Source: Vreelandella profundi (GTDB taxonomy: Bacteria > Pseudomonadota > Gammaproteobacteria > Pseudomonadales > Halomonadaceae). From it: 64,000 nt of DNA. The notes below the pieces were generated by a model. That model was not told where the DNA came from. It searched no databases and worked only from the letters and a program-made list of their open reading frames with translations. Positions 18,388-26,713 of this stretch are shown piece by piece. Position 1 is the stretch's first letter; the number at the start of each line of letters is the position of its first letter. A program made the translations under genes and the position numbers. The stretch spans positions 868,001-932,000 of the forward strand of contig NZ_CP077941.1 in the NCBI RefSeq assembly GCF_019722725.1. Reading direction: 5' to 3'.

Positions 18388-18445
18388 GTATAATAATAGG
18401 CTCAAAAAGACGCTGAAAAGTGCACTTTTTAAAGCGGCGTTAAAT
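18388..18445 (+). other. Degenerate attC-like site after the split kinase gene
   Basis: GTTAAAT (18439-18445) is a good GTTRRRY core. Upstream a CAAAAAG...CTTTTT hairpin and a poorly conserved GTATAATAA left box are found. The position, just past the restored kinase stop and before the next gene, fits an attC, but the left box is weak. Confidence 0.45.
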
Positions 18446-18465
18446 ACCAAAAGGGAGATCATTCA

Positions 18466-18867
18466 GTGGGGTTGAAAGGAAGCTGTTTGTGCAGCGAGAT
18501 TGGTTATGAAATAGATTCCTTGGATATGCCGATCGTGCACTGCCATTGTCAGACGTGTCGTAAGGCGCACGCGGCCCCATTTGCCTCAACGGCGGGTGTA
18601 AAACGCGAACATTTCCGCTGGCTCAAAGGTCTTGAATCTCTTTCAACCTATGAATCATCACCTGGGAAGCTCCGTCATTTCTGTAGGCACTGTGGCTCTC
18701 ACTTGGTGGCGGAAAGGGTCGCGCAGCCACATGTCATTGTTCGAGTGGCCACGTTGGATGATGATCCTGATTTGAAACCTGAAACGCATATTTGGGTTTC
18801 ACACGATGTACCATGGCTTGAATACGACAATGTTTGTAAGTACTTAGAATGGAAGAATAATGTGTAA
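18466..18867 (+). CDS. GFA-family (glutathione-dependent formaldehyde-activating-like) zinc protein
   Basis: A 133-residue protein with the GFA/CENP-V zinc pattern: GSCLCSEIGYE near the N-terminus, VHCHCQTCRKAHAAPF (about 24-39), and FCRHCGSHL (about 71-79). These cysteines bind two zinc ions. Family members include S-hydroxymethylglutathione synthase, but most have no proven reaction. The start is GTG with GGGAG eight bases upstream. It lies directly after a GTTAAAT core and may be cassette 5. Confidence 0.85.
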   Translation: MGLKGSCLCSEIGYEIDSLDMPIVHCHCQTCRKAHAAPFASTAGVKREHFRWLKGLESLSTYESSPGKLRHFCRHCGSHLVAERVAQPHVIVRVATLDDDPDLKPETHIWVSHDVPWLEYDNVCKYLEWKNNV

Positions 18868-18944
18868 CAAGTTGCGGTCTATGGCAGCCGGACGCAGCTG
18901 ACGTGTCGCCACTATGCTCAGCGTCATGGTTCATGAAATAGCCA

Positions 18945-18979
18945 GGAGCGGCAGTCGGTCGATTTCTCTCTGCCGCTCC
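18945..18979 (+). other. Hairpin downstream of the GFA gene
   Basis: GGAGCGGCAG (18945-18954) and CTGCCGCTCC (18970-18979) are perfectly complementary with a 15-base loop. No T-run follows, so it is not a standard terminator; it could be a relic of an attC site. Confidence 0.4.
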
Positions 18980-19027
18980 AACCGGTGACTAAGCCCAAGC
19001 GCAAGCGCAAGCTATTCAGAGGATACG

Positions 19028-19627
19028 ATGACAGCATTAAAAAATAGCGAGCATTATTTCGACGTTTCGTTTGAGAATCTTTCTTTACCTGATAAGCACT
19101 ATATCGGCATCGAATTCGAAGATTGCCGGTTCTCCGATTGTGATTTCTCAGCGTCTAAATTTCAGAACTGTAAGTTCACAAGCTGCACATTTGATCGTTG
19201 TAATCTCAGCTTGGTTGATTTTTCCAATACAAAGCTATTTGAGCTTGATTTTCAAGATAGTAAGCTGGTTGGAGTTGATTGGACGAAAGCGACGTGGTCA
19301 GCTTTCCACTTAGATTTTGAGCTGAGTTTTAAGCGCTGTATTTTAAATGACTCGTCTTTCTTTGGTCTTACCTTGAGTGAGTTGGTTTTTGATGAATGTA
19401 AGTTACATGATATTGACTTTCGTGAAGGTAGTTTTGTTAGTTCGAAAATGATAGATAGTGATTTCAGCCGTAGCCTTTTCATGAGAACAAACTTGCAAGA
19501 AGTCGATTTTAGCGAGTCAACTGGGTATACCATTGACATACTAGAAAACAATGTCAAAAAGGCTAAGTTTTCACGATATGAAGCGTTAAGCTTGTTAGAA
19601 GTCTTAGGTGTTGAGTTGGTTGATTAA
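19028..19627 (+). CDS. Pentapeptide-repeat protein
   Basis: A 199-residue protein made almost entirely of A(D/N)LxF-like five-residue repeats (for example FEDCRFSDCDFSASKFQNC and LFELDFQDSKLVGVDW), predicted to form a right-handed quadrilateral beta-helix. Relatives include Qnr and McbG, which mimic DNA and protect gyrase, but many others are uncharacterised; resistance is not claimed. GAGGA precedes the ATG closely. Its AT-rich composition and orientation match the cassette genes upstream. Confidence 0.85.
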   Translation: MTALKNSEHYFDVSFENLSLPDKHYIGIEFEDCRFSDCDFSASKFQNCKFTSCTFDRCNLSLVDFSNTKLFELDFQDSKLVGVDWTKATWSAFHLDFELSFKRCILNDSSFFGLTLSELVFDECKLHDIDFREGSFVSSKMIDSDFSRSLFMRTNLQEVDFSESTGYTIDILENNVKKAKFSRYEALSLLEVLGVELVD

Positions 19628-19630
19628 TTA

Positions 19631-19708
19631 ATAGCCTAAAGCTGTTTCAGTAGGAGTAGTCTGAATTTCTCCAGCTTTGTTAAATTTGGCGTTATGCCCT
19701 AAGGCTAT
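19631..19708 (+). other. Degenerate attC-like inverted-repeat block
   Basis: Nested complementary pairs occur: ATAGCCT/AGGCTAT (19631-19637, 19702-19708), AAAGCTG/CAGCTTT (19638-19644, 19672-19678) and TTCAG/CTGAA. A GCGTTATGC core lies at 19689-19697. The layout resembles an attC, but the RYYYAAC box is not clear. Confidence 0.4.
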
Positions 19709-19711
19709 GCG

Positions 19712-20227
19712 ATGGATGAATTCGAGATCAGCGTATTAAATCCAGAAGATTGGGTTTTATACAAAATAGTCAGATTGAAATCTTTAAGGGATTCGCCGGA
19801 TTCGTTTGGGTCCACTTATGAACAGGAAGCCGTATTATCAGATGCTGAGTGGCAGTTACGCCTAGATCTTAAATCACGAGCTCTGGATGCGCTTCCACTC
19901 ATCGTACAAATTGGCGACCTGCCCGTCGGCCTTGCTTGGGGCGTGGTACATAAGCCTGATGTGGCAACGGCGCATATCTATCAAATGTGGGTTTCGCCAG
20001 CGCTAAGAGGAAAGGGCATAGCAATATCTCTTCTTCGGGCAATTAAAGCCTGGGCAATTGGCCAAGGGTGTCATCTATTAGCGCTTGCCGTGACGACAGG
20101 CAACGAAGACGCCGTTAACTTATATACATCGTCTGGTTTTATCGCAACAGGGCAGCTTGAAGCGCTGAGAGTCGGTTCGACGCTTTGCGTACAGCCAATG
20201 GTGATGAAGCTGGGTAGCGCGCTATAG
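19712..20227 (+). CDS. GNAT-family N-acetyltransferase
   Basis: A 171-residue acetyltransferase. The acetyl-CoA pyrophosphate loop is IYQMWVSPALRGKGIAISLL (about residues 89-108), followed by LALAVTTGNEDAVNLYTSSGF, a classic motif B. The substrate is unknown; small-molecule or protein N-termini are possible. It lies 14 bases after a GCGTTATGC core and is often the sort of gene found in integron cassettes. The stop overlaps a GCCTAAC box. Confidence 0.86.
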   Translation: MDEFEISVLNPEDWVLYKIVRLKSLRDSPDSFGSTYEQEAVLSDAEWQLRLDLKSRALDALPLIVQIGDLPVGLAWGVVHKPDVATAHIYQMWVSPALRGKGIAISLLRAIKAWAIGQGCHLLALAVTTGNEDAVNLYTSSGFIATGQLEALRVGSTLCVQPMVMKLGSAL

Positions 20228-20252
20228 CCTAACGCTTGGGACTATAAACAAC

Positions 20253-20618
20253 ATGATAAGACCGCTGCTATCGATATGCCTGATACTGGTCGCACCCGCC
20301 GTTTTATCACAGGAAACTGACCTTTTCCCCAAAACAAAGCCAGTGCCGGCCATTGCGCAGGCTGATTGGGTAGCGTATCGGGATGACTATCAGCAAAGCC
20401 CTTTGTGCGATCAGGAAGAGGCCACGCTGAGGAGCTGTGAAGCGGATAATCGTGTGTTTTCGCTCTGCTCGTCGCCTGTGTTAAACCGTACTTCCATAGC
20501 GGTAACGGGCCCTGCCCCAGCGGGGCGAAGCAGCGAGATTGAATGCGACGGTAACCAAAAGCTTCAGCTCAACTACACCATGCGCCTCATGCATGATTCA
20601 GGCCTCTGGGAACGCTAA
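20253..20618 (+). CDS. Small exported protein, function unknown
   Basis: A 121-residue protein with an N-terminal signal peptide (MIRPLLSICLILVAPAVLS, cleavage near SQE) and four cysteines (LCDQEEATLRSC, FSLC, IEC) that could form disulfides in the periplasm. No family recognised. It lies just after a GCCTAACGC sequence that resembles the left box of an attC. No strong Shine-Dalgarno is seen. Confidence 0.6.
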   Translation: MIRPLLSICLILVAPAVLSQETDLFPKTKPVPAIAQADWVAYRDDYQQSPLCDQEEATLRSCEADNRVFSLCSSPVLNRTSIAVTGPAPAGRSSEIECDGNQKLQLNYTMRLMHDSGLWER

Positions 20619-20781
20619 ATATTAAGGGGATTGCAAGCTAATGCAGGCCAAAACGGTGGCCGCTAGTCAATCAGAGGATGATGTCGGCGTTGTTTTTATC
20701 GACAGCGTGTTTTCCGTTTTAACGCTAGCTTCTGTTAGCCTGTCCGGGTTCCTTGGCCCATTGAAGACAGGAGAAAACCAA

Positions 20782-21810
20782 ATGAAACGCCCGTTTATTT
20801 CCCCCGTACTATTAGCCGGTTGCACTATTGCAGCAGGCGGTTATGCCAGCAGCGCAGTGGCCAATGACACGCCTGAATATGATGCCGAGCTGTCCGGTTT
20901 TGAATACGCTTACCCGGTTGAACGCTTTGCCTTTAGCTCTCAGGGCCAGGAGCTGCAAATGGCCTACCTGGATGTACAGCCTGAAGAGGGCAACGCCAAC
21001 GGTAGAACCGTGGTGCTGATGCATGGCAAAAATTTCTGCGCGGGCACTTGGGAAGGCACTATTAGCGAATTGCACGAGGCGGGTTATCGCGTCATTGCGC
21101 CGGACCAAATAGGTTTTTGCAAGTCGACCAAGCCCGAGCATTATCAGTTCAGCTTCCATCAGTTGGCGTCCAATACTCAGGCGCTGCTGGAAGAGCTGGG
21201 CGTTGATAATGCCACCATTATGGGCCACTCCATGGGCGGCATGCTGGCGACACGTTACGCCTTGATGTATCCCGAGCAGACCGAGCAATTGGTGATGGTC
21301 AACCCGATTGGCTTGGAAGACTGGAAAGCCCTCGGCGTGCCTTATCAGAGCATTGACGATGGCTATCAGGCCGAGCTTGGCAAAAATGCTGAAGGCATTC
21401 GTGCTTATCAGGAGGCCACTTACTATGTGAATACCTGGGAGCCTGAATACGATCGTTGGGTTGAGATGCAGGCAGGCATGTACGCCGGGGAAGATAAAGA
21501 ACTGGTGGCGTGGAATCAGGCACTGACCTCGGATATGGTTTTCACTCAGCCGGTAGTCTATGAGTTTGACGAGCTTGCGATGCCAACGCTGTTACTGATT
21601 GGCGAGAAGGACAATACCGCGATCGGCAAGGCGAATGCGCCTACAGACATTCAAGAGACGCTAGGCCGCTACGATGTGCTTGGCGAACAGGCCGCAGAGG
21701 CTATTCCACAAGCGACGCTGGTCGAGTTCCCCGATCTAGGCCACTCACCTCAGATCCAGGAGCCGGAGCGTTTTCATGAGGAGCTGCTCAAGGGATTATC
21801 GGACCTTTAA
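20782..21810 (+). CDS. Exported alpha/beta hydrolase
   Basis: A 342-residue hydrolase with an N-terminal hydrophobic signal (cleavage likely after SAVA; an LAGC lipobox-like sequence is also present). The catalytic triad is visible: nucleophile Ser in MGHSMGG, Asp in IGEKDN and His in DLGHSPQ. The oxyanion region is VLMHGKNFCAGTW. The start at 20782 follows AGGAG eight bases away; the open frame extends back to 20641 but without family character. The substrate is unknown; esters or haloalkane-like compounds are possible. The stop codon falls in a TTTAACAAG sequence that looks like the start of an attC. Confidence 0.85.
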   Translation: MKRPFISPVLLAGCTIAAGGYASSAVANDTPEYDAELSGFEYAYPVERFAFSSQGQELQMAYLDVQPEEGNANGRTVVLMHGKNFCAGTWEGTISELHEAGYRVIAPDQIGFCKSTKPEHYQFSFHQLASNTQALLEELGVDNATIMGHSMGGMLATRYALMYPEQTEQLVMVNPIGLEDWKALGVPYQSIDDGYQAELGKNAEGIRAYQEATYYVNTWEPEYDRWVEMQAGMYAGEDKELVAWNQALTSDMVFTQPVVYEFDELAMPTLLLIGEKDNTAIGKANAPTDIQETLGRYDVLGEQAAEAIPQATLVEFPDLGHSPQIQEPERFHEELLKGLSDL

Positions 21811-21931
21811 CAAGCCCGTTACTCAAAAGCCCGTCATAAAGTAGACGAATCTTGATATGCCGCCACATTGACTCAGCTTGTGTGGCGGTACGTAGAAGCA
21901 CTGTTAGCCGCCCAGTGGTAAGGCGTTATTG
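21807..21931 (+). other. Possible long attC-like (VCR-like) block
   Basis: It begins with TTTAACAAGC and ends with GGCGTTATTG, and contains the hairpin CCGCCACA...TGTGTGGCGG. Its length of about 125 bases and its ends recall Vibrio-type cassette repeats. Internal L boxes were not resolved, so the call is tentative. Confidence 0.35.
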
Positions 21932-21945
21932 TTGAGGAACATTTT

Positions 21946-22119
21946 ATGACGAAGAAAGTAGTGATGTTTGAATACGAAAAAGAAACTAAAAATAGCGTGC
22001 GCTACAAAGAAGTGCCTGATGAAGGAACGGCGCCTATCGTAGGTACGCTGTACGTTCAGAAATGGTTTGCTGGCGACAGTAAATCTCTTGAGATAACGAT
22101 AGACAAAAAAGACGAATAG
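21946..22119 (+). CDS. Small hypothetical protein (57 aa)
   Basis: It reads MTKKVVMFEYEKETKNSVRY to KSLEITIDKKDE. GAGG lies eight bases upstream of the ATG. The sequence is charged and predicted to be a small beta-sheet domain, with VGTLYVQKWFAG as the central block. It resembles small cassette-borne proteins of unknown function. It sits directly after an attC-like GCGTTATT and before the convergent ModF gene, and could be the last cassette of the eroded array. Confidence 0.6.
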   Translation: MTKKVVMFEYEKETKNSVRYKEVPDEGTAPIVGTLYVQKWFAGDSKSLEITIDKKDE

Positions 22120-22163
22120 CCAGCCATTTTCAATCTTGTGCCTGTTTCTAACTATTTGAAAGA

Positions 22164-23648
22164 CTAGTTGTTCTTCTCTAACGCTAAATAATTGTCTATG
22201 CCTGCTATCTGGTCTTCCGCGTGGTGGTTGACGTAGAGCACCGTGGTTTCGAAGCCTTGGCAGATTTTTTCGATCAGAGCCAGGACGAGTTGGCGGTTCA
22301 TTTCGTCTAGGCCTAGGCAGGGTTCGTCTAGAATCAGCAGAGGCGGGTGCTTGACCATCGCGCGGGCGATGAGTAGCAGGCGCTGGTCGCCGTAAGAAAG
22401 CTTGTTAAACGGCTGGTCGGCGCGCTCGGTCATGCCCAGTAGCGCAAGCCACTGATCGGCAATTTTTTTCTGGCTGTCGGTGGACTTGGTGTACATGCCG
22501 ATGCTGTCGTAGAAGCCAGAAATAATCACGTTTTTGCAGCTGGTGCTAACGCGGTATTCCCATTGCAGGTTAGTCGATACATAGCCGATAAACTGTTTAA
22601 TCTGCCAGATGCTTTCGCCGTTACCGCGCTGGAATCCAAACACAAAAATATCGTTGGTGTAGCACTGCGGATGATCGCCGGTGATCAACGACAACACGCA
22701 GGTTTTGCCGCTACCGTTAGGCCCGCTCAGCTGCCAATGCTGGCCCTGCTCTATGGTCCAATCGAGCTTATCAACAATCACGGTGTCGCCGTATTGAATC
22801 GTTGCCTGCGTTAGTTTTACCAATGGCTGGCTTGGATCGAGAGCGGGTAGCTTATGAGTAGGGTCGGCCTCCGGTACGCTTAGATCGGTGGTTTTCAAAT
22901 GCAGCAACTGATATAGCTCATTGAAGGCGGCCTGGTCCTGACGATCTACCGTGAGCGCTAGGCGCCCCTGGTCGCCCGTCTTTTTACCTTTTCTATTGTC
23001 CGCGCTTTTTTTGTCTAGATAGGCCACGTGCGTGATGAAATCCGGCATTTCATCAAAGCGATTCAGCACCATGACCATAGGGACGATGTCGATAACAGAG
23101 GCGAGATGTGCTTGCAGCATGGCCAGCGTGGCTACATCCAGGCCATCGAACGGCTCGTCTAAAATAAGTAAATCAGGCTTGTTGGCCAGTGCGCGAATCA
23201 GCATGACTTTACGCGATTCGCCGGTGGATAGTTTGCGAAACGCGCGGTCGAGTAGCGTTGTCAGCCCGAACTTTTCTACCAGTTCGCTGGCGAGTTGATG
23301 ATCTTGGCAATAATCAAAAATCATTTCACTAACGGGCGTGCCGAGTGAAATGACGTCCATAATATCGGCGTCGTCTTTTTTGAGCTCCTGGGCGATAAGC
23401 TCCGCCTGGGCTTCAAAAGAGACGATGCCCACGTTGCTGGGCAGCCCCTGAATGCTTCCCCCCGTGATATCGCCAATGCCCGCTAGCGCAGCCGCCAGGG
23501 CCGATTTTCCCGCGCCATTGGTGCCCGTAATCACCCAGTGTTGTTCTGGCGTAATGGTCCAATCAATCTCGCTTAGCGTGAAGCGATCATCAAAGCTAAC
23601 CGTCGCTTTTGTTAAGCGGATAGTGCCTGGGCGGATTAATGGATCCAT
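22164..23648 (-). CDS. modF: ModF-like double ATPase ABC protein
   Basis: A soluble protein of 494 residues with two ABC ATPase domains. Domain one has Walker A TGTNGAGKSALA, signature LSTGESRKV and Walker B LLILDEPFDGLD. Domain two has SGPNGSGKTCVL, LSYGDQRLL and LLILDEPCLGLDE. No membrane segments, so it is not a classical transporter by itself. This matches ModF (once named photorepair protein PhrA). The start at 23648 has AGGAAG upstream; the open frame reaches 23714 without support. It lies downstream of ilvC beyond a terminator and is unlinked to the mod operon at 38-41 kb. Confidence 0.86.
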   Translation of the reverse strand: MDPLIRPGTIRLTKATVSFDDRFTLSEIDWTITPEQHWVITGTNGAGKSALAAALAGIGDITGGSIQGLPSNVGIVSFEAQAELIAQELKKDDADIMDVISLGTPVSEMIFDYCQDHQLASELVEKFGLTTLLDRAFRKLSTGESRKVMLIRALANKPDLLILDEPFDGLDVATLAMLQAHLASVIDIVPMVMVLNRFDEMPDFITHVAYLDKKSADNRKGKKTGDQGRLALTVDRQDQAAFNELYQLLHLKTTDLSVPEADPTHKLPALDPSQPLVKLTQATIQYGDTVIVDKLDWTIEQGQHWQLSGPNGSGKTCVLSLITGDHPQCYTNDIFVFGFQRGNGESIWQIKQFIGYVSTNLQWEYRVSTSCKNVIISGFYDSIGMYTKSTDSQKKIADQWLALLGMTERADQPFNKLSYGDQRLLLIARAMVKHPPLLILDEPCLGLDEMNRQLVLALIEKICQGFETTVLYVNHHAEDQIAGIDNYLALEKNN

Positions 23649-23700
23649 TACTGTCTTCCTTACGCTGTTCGGTAGAGATTGTTTGAGCACAGAAGGGGCA

Positions 23701-23740
23701 AAAAAGCCGAGCATATCGTGATGATATCTCGGCTTTTTTT
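23701..23740 (-). terminator. Terminator after ilvC
   Basis: AAAAAGCCGAG (23701-23711) and CTCGGCTTTTT (23728-23738) form an A/T-flanked stem, symmetrical enough to act in both directions. It separates ilvC from modF. Confidence 0.82.
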
Positions 23741-23788
23741 GACGGCTTAGAGTGTGATGACCTGAGCGTCTATCGGTTAATCAGGCGA

Positions 23789-25261
23789 TTAAACGATTTT
23801 TTTCATGTCAGCCATATAGCCACGCAGAACCGAGCCAACGGCTTCTACGGGGTGCGCACGAAGGGCGGCATTTACTTCGATCAAGCGTGCGTTATCAACG
23901 CCGTTGTCGTCTACAGAAAGCCCTTTACCGATCACGTCGGATTTAATGCCTTTCATAAAGTCTGCCAACAGCGGTACGCAGGCGTGGTTGTAGAGGTAGC
24001 AGCCGTATTCTGCGGTATCAGAGATCGTCGCGTTCATTTCATACAACTTCTTACGCGCGATGGTGTTGGCGATGAGCGGCGTTTCGTGCAGCGACTCGTA
24101 GTAAGCCGATTCAGCAACGATGCCCGCCGCCGTCATGGTTTCGAACGCAAGCTCAACGCCAGCTTTAACCATGGCGACCATCAAAATGCCGTTGTCGAAG
24201 AACTCTTGTTCAGAGATTTCTACATCGCCAGCCGGGGTTTTCTCGAAGTTCGTTTCAGCGGTATCGGCGCGCCACTGGAGCAGATTTTTGTCATCATTGC
24301 CCCAGTCTTCCATCATTGTATGAGAGAAGTGGCCACTGATGATGTCGTCTTGATGCTTGTTGTACAGCGGGCGCATGATGTCTTTTAACTCTTCAGAAAG
24401 ATCAAACGCTTTGATCTTCGCTGGGTTAGAAAGACGGTCTAGCATGTTCGTTACGCCGCCGTACTTCAGCGCTTCGGTAACGGTTTCCCAGCCGAATTGG
24501 ATCAAGCGAGACGCGTAGCCTGCATCGATACCTTCTTCGATCATTTTGTCGAAGCAAAGCAGAGAGCCCGTTTGCAGCATGCCGCAAAGGATCGTTTGCT
24601 CGCCCATCAGGTCGGATTTAACTTCCGCGATGAAAGACGACATCAACACGCCCGCTTTGTGGCCGCCAGTACCTACCGCGTAGGCTTTTGCCAGCGCTAG
24701 GCCTTCACCTTTAGGGTCGTTGGCTTCGTGAACGGCGATCAGGGTAGGAACACCGAATCCGCGCACGTATTCAGCGCGAACTTCAGAGCCTGGGCACTTC
24801 GGTGCCACCATGATGACGGTTAAGTCTTCGCGAACTTTCATGCCTTCTTCTACGATGTTGAAACCGTGAGAGTAAGACAGGCAGGCGTCTTTCTTCATCA
24901 TCGGCATAACAGCTGTCACAACCGACGTGTGCTGCTTGTCGGGTGTCAGGTTTAAAACAACGTCTGCAGTGGGGATCAACTCTTCGTAAGTACCCACCAC
25001 AAAACCGTTTTCAGATGCGTTTTTCCAAGACTGACGCTTTTGCGCAATGGCTTCAGGGCGCAGTGCGTAAGAAACGTCTAGGCCGCTGTCGCGCAGGTTC
25101 AAACCTTGGTTAAGGCCCTGTGCGCCACAGCCGATCACTACCATTTTTTTGCCTTTTAGCGCTTCGACGCCATCAGCAAACTCAGCGCTGTGCATGAAGC
25201 GGCATTGCGCTAACTGAGCCAATTGCTCGCGCAGCGGTAAGGTATTGAAATAGTTAGCCAT
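23789..25261 (-). CDS. ilvC: Ketol-acid reductoisomerase, class II
   Basis: The second enzyme of branched-chain amino-acid synthesis: NADPH-dependent rearrangement and reduction of acetolactate or acetohydroxybutyrate. At 490 residues it is the long, enterobacterial class II form with a duplicated knotted domain. The NADPH loop is [14 protein letters not shown] (about residues 41-54) and metal-binding residues lie in the IlvC domain ([11 protein letters not shown]). The start at 25261 has AGGA upstream. The open frame runs 42 codons further but that leader is not family-like. Divergent from ilvY, its expected regulator. Confidence 0.96.
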   Translation of the reverse strand: MANYFNTLPLREQLAQLAQCRFMHSAEFADGVEALKGKKMVVIGCGAQGLNQGLNLRDSGLDVSYALRPEAIAQKRQSWKNASENGFVVGTYEELIPTADVVLNLTPDKQHTSVVTAVMPMMKKDACLSYSHGFNIVEEGMKVREDLTVIMVAPKCPGSEVRAEYVRGFGVPTLIAVHEANDPKGEGLALAKAYAVGTGGHKAGVLMSSFIAEVKSDLMGEQTILCGMLQTGSLLCFDKMIEEGIDAGYASRLIQFGWETVTEALKYGGVTNMLDRLSNPAKIKAFDLSEELKDIMRPLYNKHQDDIISGHFSHTMMEDWGNDDKNLLQWRADTAETNFEKTPAGDVEISEQEFFDNGILMVAMVKAGVELAFETMTAAGIVAESAYYESLHETPLIANTIARKKLYEMNATISDTAEYGCYLYNHACVPLLADFMKGIKSDVIGKGLSVDDNGVDNARLIEVNAALRAHPVEAVGSVLRGYMADMKKIV

Positions 25262-25437
25262 CGTTAACATCCTAATGTTTGGTGAGCATAATATTGATAT
25301 AAAAAAATCGGTGTATGACACGCCGATACTAAGAATTCGGTATTCAAAATGCGTGGCATGGCCGCTCAATATGTAATTCAGCGCCATGTGAGTAAGGCTA
25401 ATCTATACAAAAGTGACTATTTCTTAAATTGATATAT

Positions 25438-25465
25438 TTGCAATAACACGTCCCGTTTTATGCAA
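25438..25465. promoter_or_regulatory. Candidate IlvY operator
   Basis: TTGCAATAA (25438-25446) and TTTATGCAA (25457-25465) form an imperfect inverted repeat in the ilvC-ilvY spacer, just upstream of ilvY. The TTGCA...TGCAA arrangement fits LysR-type and IlvY sites. Confidence 0.45.
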
Positions 25466-25486
25466 CGATAAGATAAGATGCCGCTT

Positions 25487-26365
25487 ATGAATTTTAAAAT
25501 CTTAAAACAATTTCTCGCGCTGGCGGAAACGCTGCATTTCGGGCGTGCCAGCGATGAGTGCTATATCAGCATTTCTGCGCTGTCGCGTAATATTCGTCAT
25601 TTAGAAGATGAGCTGGGGGTGCCGCTGTTTAATCGCGACAATAGAACCGTAGCGCTGACCCAGGAAGGCCAGAAGTTTCTTAACTACGCGCGCGATACCA
25701 GCAGCCAGTGGAATCTTATCCGCCATGAGTTAACCGACAACTCTGATCAGTTAAGCGGTGAAGTCAGCCTGTACGGTTCCGTCACCGCTAGCTACAGCTT
25801 TCTTTATGAGCTGCTGCGCCGCTTTCGAATTGCCTATCCTGCGATTGAAATCAAGCTGCGCACGGGGGATCCAGAGCACGCGATTGCGCATGTTTTAGAT
25901 GGTAAGGAAGACCTCAGCATCGCCGCACGACCCGCGAACTTACCTCGTGGGCTGGCCTTTAAGCCCATTGCTACATCGCCGTTGCTGTTTATTGCGCCGC
26001 TTGAGCAGCAGGTTCCGAATGTTCCCACCAACTCGCCAACGGCACCGGAAGAGTGGGCGAGCATCCCGATGATTTTATCTGAAAGCGGGGTCTCAAGAAC
26101 GCGCGTAGATGAATGGTTTCGCCAACGGGATATCGCCCCGCGCATTTATGCACAGGTCACGGGTAATGAGGCGATTGTGAGTATGGTGAGCTTGGGCTTT
26201 GGGATTGGCGTGGTGCCAAAAATTGTGCTTGATAACAGCCCGCTGATGGACCGTATCCGGGTGCTCGACGTGACGCCTAAGCTGGAACCCTACGATATTG
26301 GCTTGTTTACGTTAAAGAAGAACTTAAAAAATCCACTGGTGGATGCATTTTGGAGCTTGATGTAG
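25487..26365 (+). CDS. ilvY: LysR-family regulator IlvY
   Basis: A 292-residue LysR-type regulator. The N-terminal HTH is FGRASDECYISISALSRNIRHLE (given as about residues 19-42) and the effector domain follows. Divergent orientation to ilvC and similarity to IlvY indicate activation of ilvC in response to acetolactate or acetohydroxybutyrate. The start at 25487 (MNFKILKQFL) aligns with other IlvY proteins; an in-frame ATG at 25478 adds only three residues and neither has a clear Shine-Dalgarno. Confidence 0.92.
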   Translation: MNFKILKQFLALAETLHFGRASDECYISISALSRNIRHLEDELGVPLFNRDNRTVALTQEGQKFLNYARDTSSQWNLIRHELTDNSDQLSGEVSLYGSVTASYSFLYELLRRFRIAYPAIEIKLRTGDPEHAIAHVLDGKEDLSIAARPANLPRGLAFKPIATSPLLFIAPLEQQVPNVPTNSPTAPEEWASIPMILSESGVSRTRVDEWFRQRDIAPRIYAQVTGNEAIVSMVSLGFGIGVVPKIVLDNSPLMDRIRVLDVTPKLEPYDIGLFTLKKNLKNPLVDAFWSLM

Positions 26366-26434
26366 ATCTAGCTATAGCCCTGGAATAGATATGAATCTGA
26401 CAAAGATAGGAATTTGAAATAGAGACAAATCTAT

Positions 26435-26466
26435 AAGACGCGGCAGTCCCTTGCCGTGTCTTGTTC
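26435..26466 (+). terminator. Terminator after ilvY
   Basis: AAGACGCGGCA (26435-26445) pairs with TGCCGTGTCTT (26452-26462) with one G-T wobble, followed by GTTCCCTT. The T-run is weak. Confidence 0.55.
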
Positions 26467-26508
26467 CCTTACCGCTTTAACGGTGCTAACCGTCTTTTAA
26501 TCGTTATT

Positions 26509-26640
26509 TCACACCAGCTCGCGTTTGTCGCGTCGTGCAATGCGGATGTCTTTAACGGTGGCGATGCCGATAACCGCGAAAATGGCGAGGGTGATTAACG
26601 GCCAGATCAGTACATATAGCGCCAATATTAAGGTTTGCAT
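26509..26640 (-). CDS. Putative small subunit of the adjacent sodium:solute symporter
   Basis: A 43-residue peptide with one hydrophobic helix (LILALYVLIWPLITLAIFAV) and a basic C-terminal tail. AGGAG is five bases upstream of the ATG. It lies 73 bases downstream of the symporter gene on the same strand. Short one-helix proteins of this type are known as putative transporter small subunits next to certain SSS-family symporters, which fits the context. Confidence 0.75.
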   Translation of the reverse strand: MQTLILALYVLIWPLITLAIFAVIGIATVKDIRIARRDKRELV

Positions 26641-26713
26641 ATTCACTCCTATTGTCTAGCGGGTGCGCTAGTGCACACCCCATAATTAACATGGCTCTCG
26701 CGATGCGAAGGCC

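Larger units (their letters stand above)
16225..18393 (+). pseudogene. P-loop adenylate-kinase-like protein, broken by a stop codon and an IS insertion
   Basis: The N-terminal piece reads MRKIIIFGNSGSGKSTLA with an intact Walker A, then TAA at codon 19 (16279-16281) where the family has a basic residue. The frame then continues with HLDLDALAWLP, WVVEGCYADLL and RPWEPHKYASKKAQD. At 16612 it is interrupted by an IS element. The missing C-terminus resumes after the IS at 18298: EREDD-type sequence followed by ALSYSAHNALFKGF and KTELTYN, ending at TAA 18391. Joining the halves through the duplicated TAGG restores one frame of about 160 residues. This was cassette 4; both lesions inactivate it. 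Confidence 0.85.
12826..18445 (+). mobile_element. Chromosomal integron remnant with cassette array
   Basis: A truncated intI on the minus strand faces a series of plus-strand genes, each followed by an attC-type site (14232, 15543, 16105, and a weaker one ending 18445). Cassette genes are markedly AT-richer than the flanking thi and modF genes, and have good ribosome binding sites just after each GTTRRRY core. The array was later hit by an IS element. It sits between the thi operon and ordinary metabolism genes. Similar same-strand small genes continue to 22.1 kb and may be an eroded extension. Confidence 0.8.

Noticed and set aside
18868-18980. attC site after the GFA gene
   Set aside because: A TAACAAGTTGC left end and a hairpin are present, but no GTTRRRY core closes it, so only the hairpin was annotated.
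23852-24388. 178-codon plus-strand frame inside ilvC
   Set aside because: Antisense of ilvC, whose class II sequence is unambiguous.
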